From Sphingomonas jinjuensis (GTDB taxonomy: Bacteria; Pseudomonadota; Alphaproteobacteria; Sphingomonadales; Sphingomonadaceae), in assembly GCF_014197105.1 (NCBI RefSeq), contig NZ_JACIEV010000008.1, forward strand, positions 124,001 through 188,000: a stretch of 64,000 nucleotides of DNA. Direction: 5' to 3'. The notes under the pieces were generated by a model. It searched no databases, was not told the DNA's origin, and was given only the letters and a program-made list of their open reading frames with translations. Positions within the stretch are counted from its first letter, which is position 1. Every line of letters starts with the position of its first letter. Below are positions 62,565-64,000 of this stretch, in pieces. The position numbers and the translations under genes were made by a program.

Positions 62565-63194
62565 TTAGAAGTGCGAGATCACGCCGAGCATCGGGCGGAA
62601 GCTGCGCGCGCTGCCGAAGGTCGACACTTCGCCGCGCAGGCGGAAGCCAGCGTTGCCGGTGATGCCCTTCAGGCCGATGTCCTTCGGCCCGGCCTCGAAG
62701 CCGATGCCGTAGCTCATCGCGTGATAGTCGCGGCTGTTGTCGCCGAAGCGGGCGAAGTTCACCCACTGGTAGCCGACCTTGCCGTAGAACAGCCCGCTGT
62801 CGCCGGCGCGGAAGCCGAAGCGGCCAGCGGCGCCATATTCCCAGTCGATCGCACCATCGACGCCCTTGGCGACGTTACCCTCGGCGCCGACGAACACCGG
62901 GCCGAGCGGTACGTTGGCACCGACGACGCCCTGCACCAGCGCGCCCTGCAGCTTGCGACCGTTGGGGCCGACGCTGGGGATGCCGTGGCCGGGGCGGCGA
63001 TCGAAGCTCTCCCAGCCGCCCATCACGCCGACATACGGCTTGAAGCCGAACGCCTTGGAACCGTCGGGCGCGGCAGCCTCGCCGGGGGCGGCGTCGGCGG
63101 TCGGCGTGTCCGTCGACTGGCTCATGTCCTGCGCGAACGCAGGCGCAGCAACGACGGCGGCGGCAAGCGCCGCAGCGGAGAGGATCTTACGCAT
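62565..63194 (-). CDS. Outer-membrane beta-barrel protein (opacity-like)
   Basis: 209 residues: signal peptide (MRKILSAAALAAAVVAAPAFAQ), a disordered Ala/Asp segment, then beta strands with alternating hydrophobics (KPYVGVMGGWESFDRR, VQGVVGANVPLGPVFVGAEGNV, GLFYGKVGYQWVNFARF, ITGNAGFRLRGEV) ending in Phe. Porin-like, eight strands likely. An in-frame upstream extension lacks export features and is excluded. The 256-base gap to thrS has no clear leader or other gene. Confidence 0.85.
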   Translation of the reverse strand: MRKILSAAALAAAVVAAPAFAQDMSQSTDTPTADAAPGEAAAPDGSKAFGFKPYVGVMGGWESFDRRPGHGIPSVGPNGRKLQGALVQGVVGANVPLGPVFVGAEGNVAKGVDGAIDWEYGAAGRFGFRAGDSGLFYGKVGYQWVNFARFGDNSRDYHAMSYGIGFEAGPKDIGLKGITGNAGFRLRGEVSTFGSARSFRPMLGVISHF

Positions 63195-63450
63195 GTCGAT
63201 GTACCTTATGTTATTCTTCACTGACCCGGTCGGCGCCTTCAAGGCGTTCGCGGGACCGGAGCCGACACAAACCCCGGGGCGTGGCTTGGTTGCGGTGCAA
63301 TACAACAAATGTGTGTCTTGAGCGGCGACTGTTGCATTGCGGTCACGGTTTCTGTCGCCTGCATGAACGGTCTCGCGAGTCGTTCGCGGGTTGCCCTCTT
63401 TCCTGGTGCGGCATAGGTGCAGTCAGCTTTCCACGAAGGTTTCGACGAGA

Positions 63451-64000
63451 TGACTGCCATGTTCCGCATCACGCTGCCCGACGGTTCCGTCCGTGAGGTA
63501 GCCGAGGGGACTACCCCCGCGGACGTGGCCGCCGCGATCGGTCCCGGCCTCGCCAAGGCGGCGATCGCCGCGCGCGTCGATGGCGAGGTGCGCGACCTGT
63601 CGCGGCCGTTCGCCGGCGACGCGCAGTTGGCGCTGGTGACGATGAAGGACGAGGCCGACGCGCTGGAGCTGACGCGCCACGACCTGGCGCACGTCATGGC
63701 CGAAGCGGTGCAGCACCTGTTCCCCGGCACGCAGATCACCTTCGGGCCCGCGACCGACGACGGCTTCTACTACGACTTCGCGCCCGCGCCCGATCGCGGG
63801 CCGTTCACCGACGAGGAACTGCCGCTGATCGAGGCGGAGATGCGCCGCATCATCGCGAAGAACGAGCCCTTCACCCGCGAGGTATGGAGCCGCGAGCAGC
63901 TGATCGACACCTGGCAGCGCCAGGGCGAGACGTTCAAGGCCGAATGGGCGAAGGAGCTGCCCGAGGGCGAGGAGCTGACGATCTATCGCCAGGGCCAGTG
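63451..64000 (+). CDS. thrS: Threonyl-tRNA synthetase (N-terminal part only)
   Basis: The first 183 codons, cut by the right edge. The TGS domain (RITLPDGSVREVAEGTTPADVAAAIGPGLAKAAIAARVDG) is followed by the editing/SAD domain with LTRHDLAHVMAEAVQHLFPGTQITFGPATDDGFYYDF, whose HxxxH motif is part of the Ser-tRNA editing centre. Start at MTAMFRITL; a second ATG three codons later is possible. No T-box or other leader regulator is visible. Confidence 0.97.

Noticed and set aside
63195..63450. T-box or attenuator upstream of thrS
   Set aside because: No specifier loop, T-box sequence or clear terminator/antiterminator pair; T-boxes are also not expected in this phylum.

Overview
The window looks like chromosomal DNA from a sphingomonad (Alphaproteobacteria, Sphingomonas or a close relative). 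Grounds: very high GC, many ATGA/GTGA start-stop overlaps, PEP-CTERM proteins of the PEPxxWAM type, several TonB-dependent receptors, the hisZ-purA neighbourhood, gene-transfer-agent (GTA)-like packaging genes with DUF6456 and DUF2793 relatives, and dispersed GC-rich palindromic repeats. Most of it is core metabolism and envelope biology. No rRNA, tRNA, CRISPR array or complete insertion sequence was recognised.

Layout. 1-3768: a heavy-metal RND efflux operon (CusA/CzcA-like pump, cut by the window edge, plus an outer-membrane channel) facing a two-component system. 3898-9921: a PEP-CTERM protein, queA, a secreted cyclophilin, a glutamine cyclotransferase, an XRE repressor facing a DUF6456 gene, and a divergent DapF-like epimerase. 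9967-14057: a ChaN/EreA-like protein, then a GTA or prophage remnant. The remnant has small-terminase-like and large-terminase genes that look intact, then a portal fragment joined out of frame to a DUF2793 fragment. 14178-22219: OmpA, UDP-glucose dehydrogenase, YgfZ, dihydroorotase, HisZ and PurA. 22261-32684: two low-complexity exported proteins, AroC, a DUF559 endonuclease gene bracketed by inverted repeats, FabI, BrkB/YihY, a DnaJ-type co-chaperone, a winged-helix/GAF pair, an MHS transporter, UbiG and aspartate kinase.

32984-44662: a large TonB-dependent receptor, a nitronate-monooxygenase-like enzyme, a second PEP-CTERM protein, an XRE/membrane-protein module with tandem operators, the complete ybgC-tolQRAB-pal operon, and an SPFH protein with a ribbon-helix-helix regulator behind a 16-bp palindrome. 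44685-54642: S1/P1 nuclease, isoaspartyl peptidase, acyltransferase, IspG, VapBC, a DMT transporter, a GNAT enzyme, a glycine-zipper lipoprotein, an S9 peptidase and an MBL-fold hydrolase. 54628-64000: a PepSY protein/TonB receptor/DUF2946 cassette with His/Met-rich stretches (probably copper), a second XRE/membrane-protein module behind three tandem operators, a Mpl-like ligase facing an LD-carboxypeptidase (murein recycling), an outer-membrane barrel protein, and the 5' end of thrS.

The signals most worth following are: (i) the two unlinked XRE/membrane-protein modules, each behind head-to-tail 16-bp palindromes of the form GT-N12-AC; (ii) the DUF559 gene framed by inverted copies of an intergenic repeat that appear to supply its ribosome-binding site and its C-terminal codons; (iii) the collapsed GTA cluster with an XRE/DUF6456 pair about 3 kb away; (iv) a family of paired-hairpin repeats, one copy of which sits inside the tol operon.
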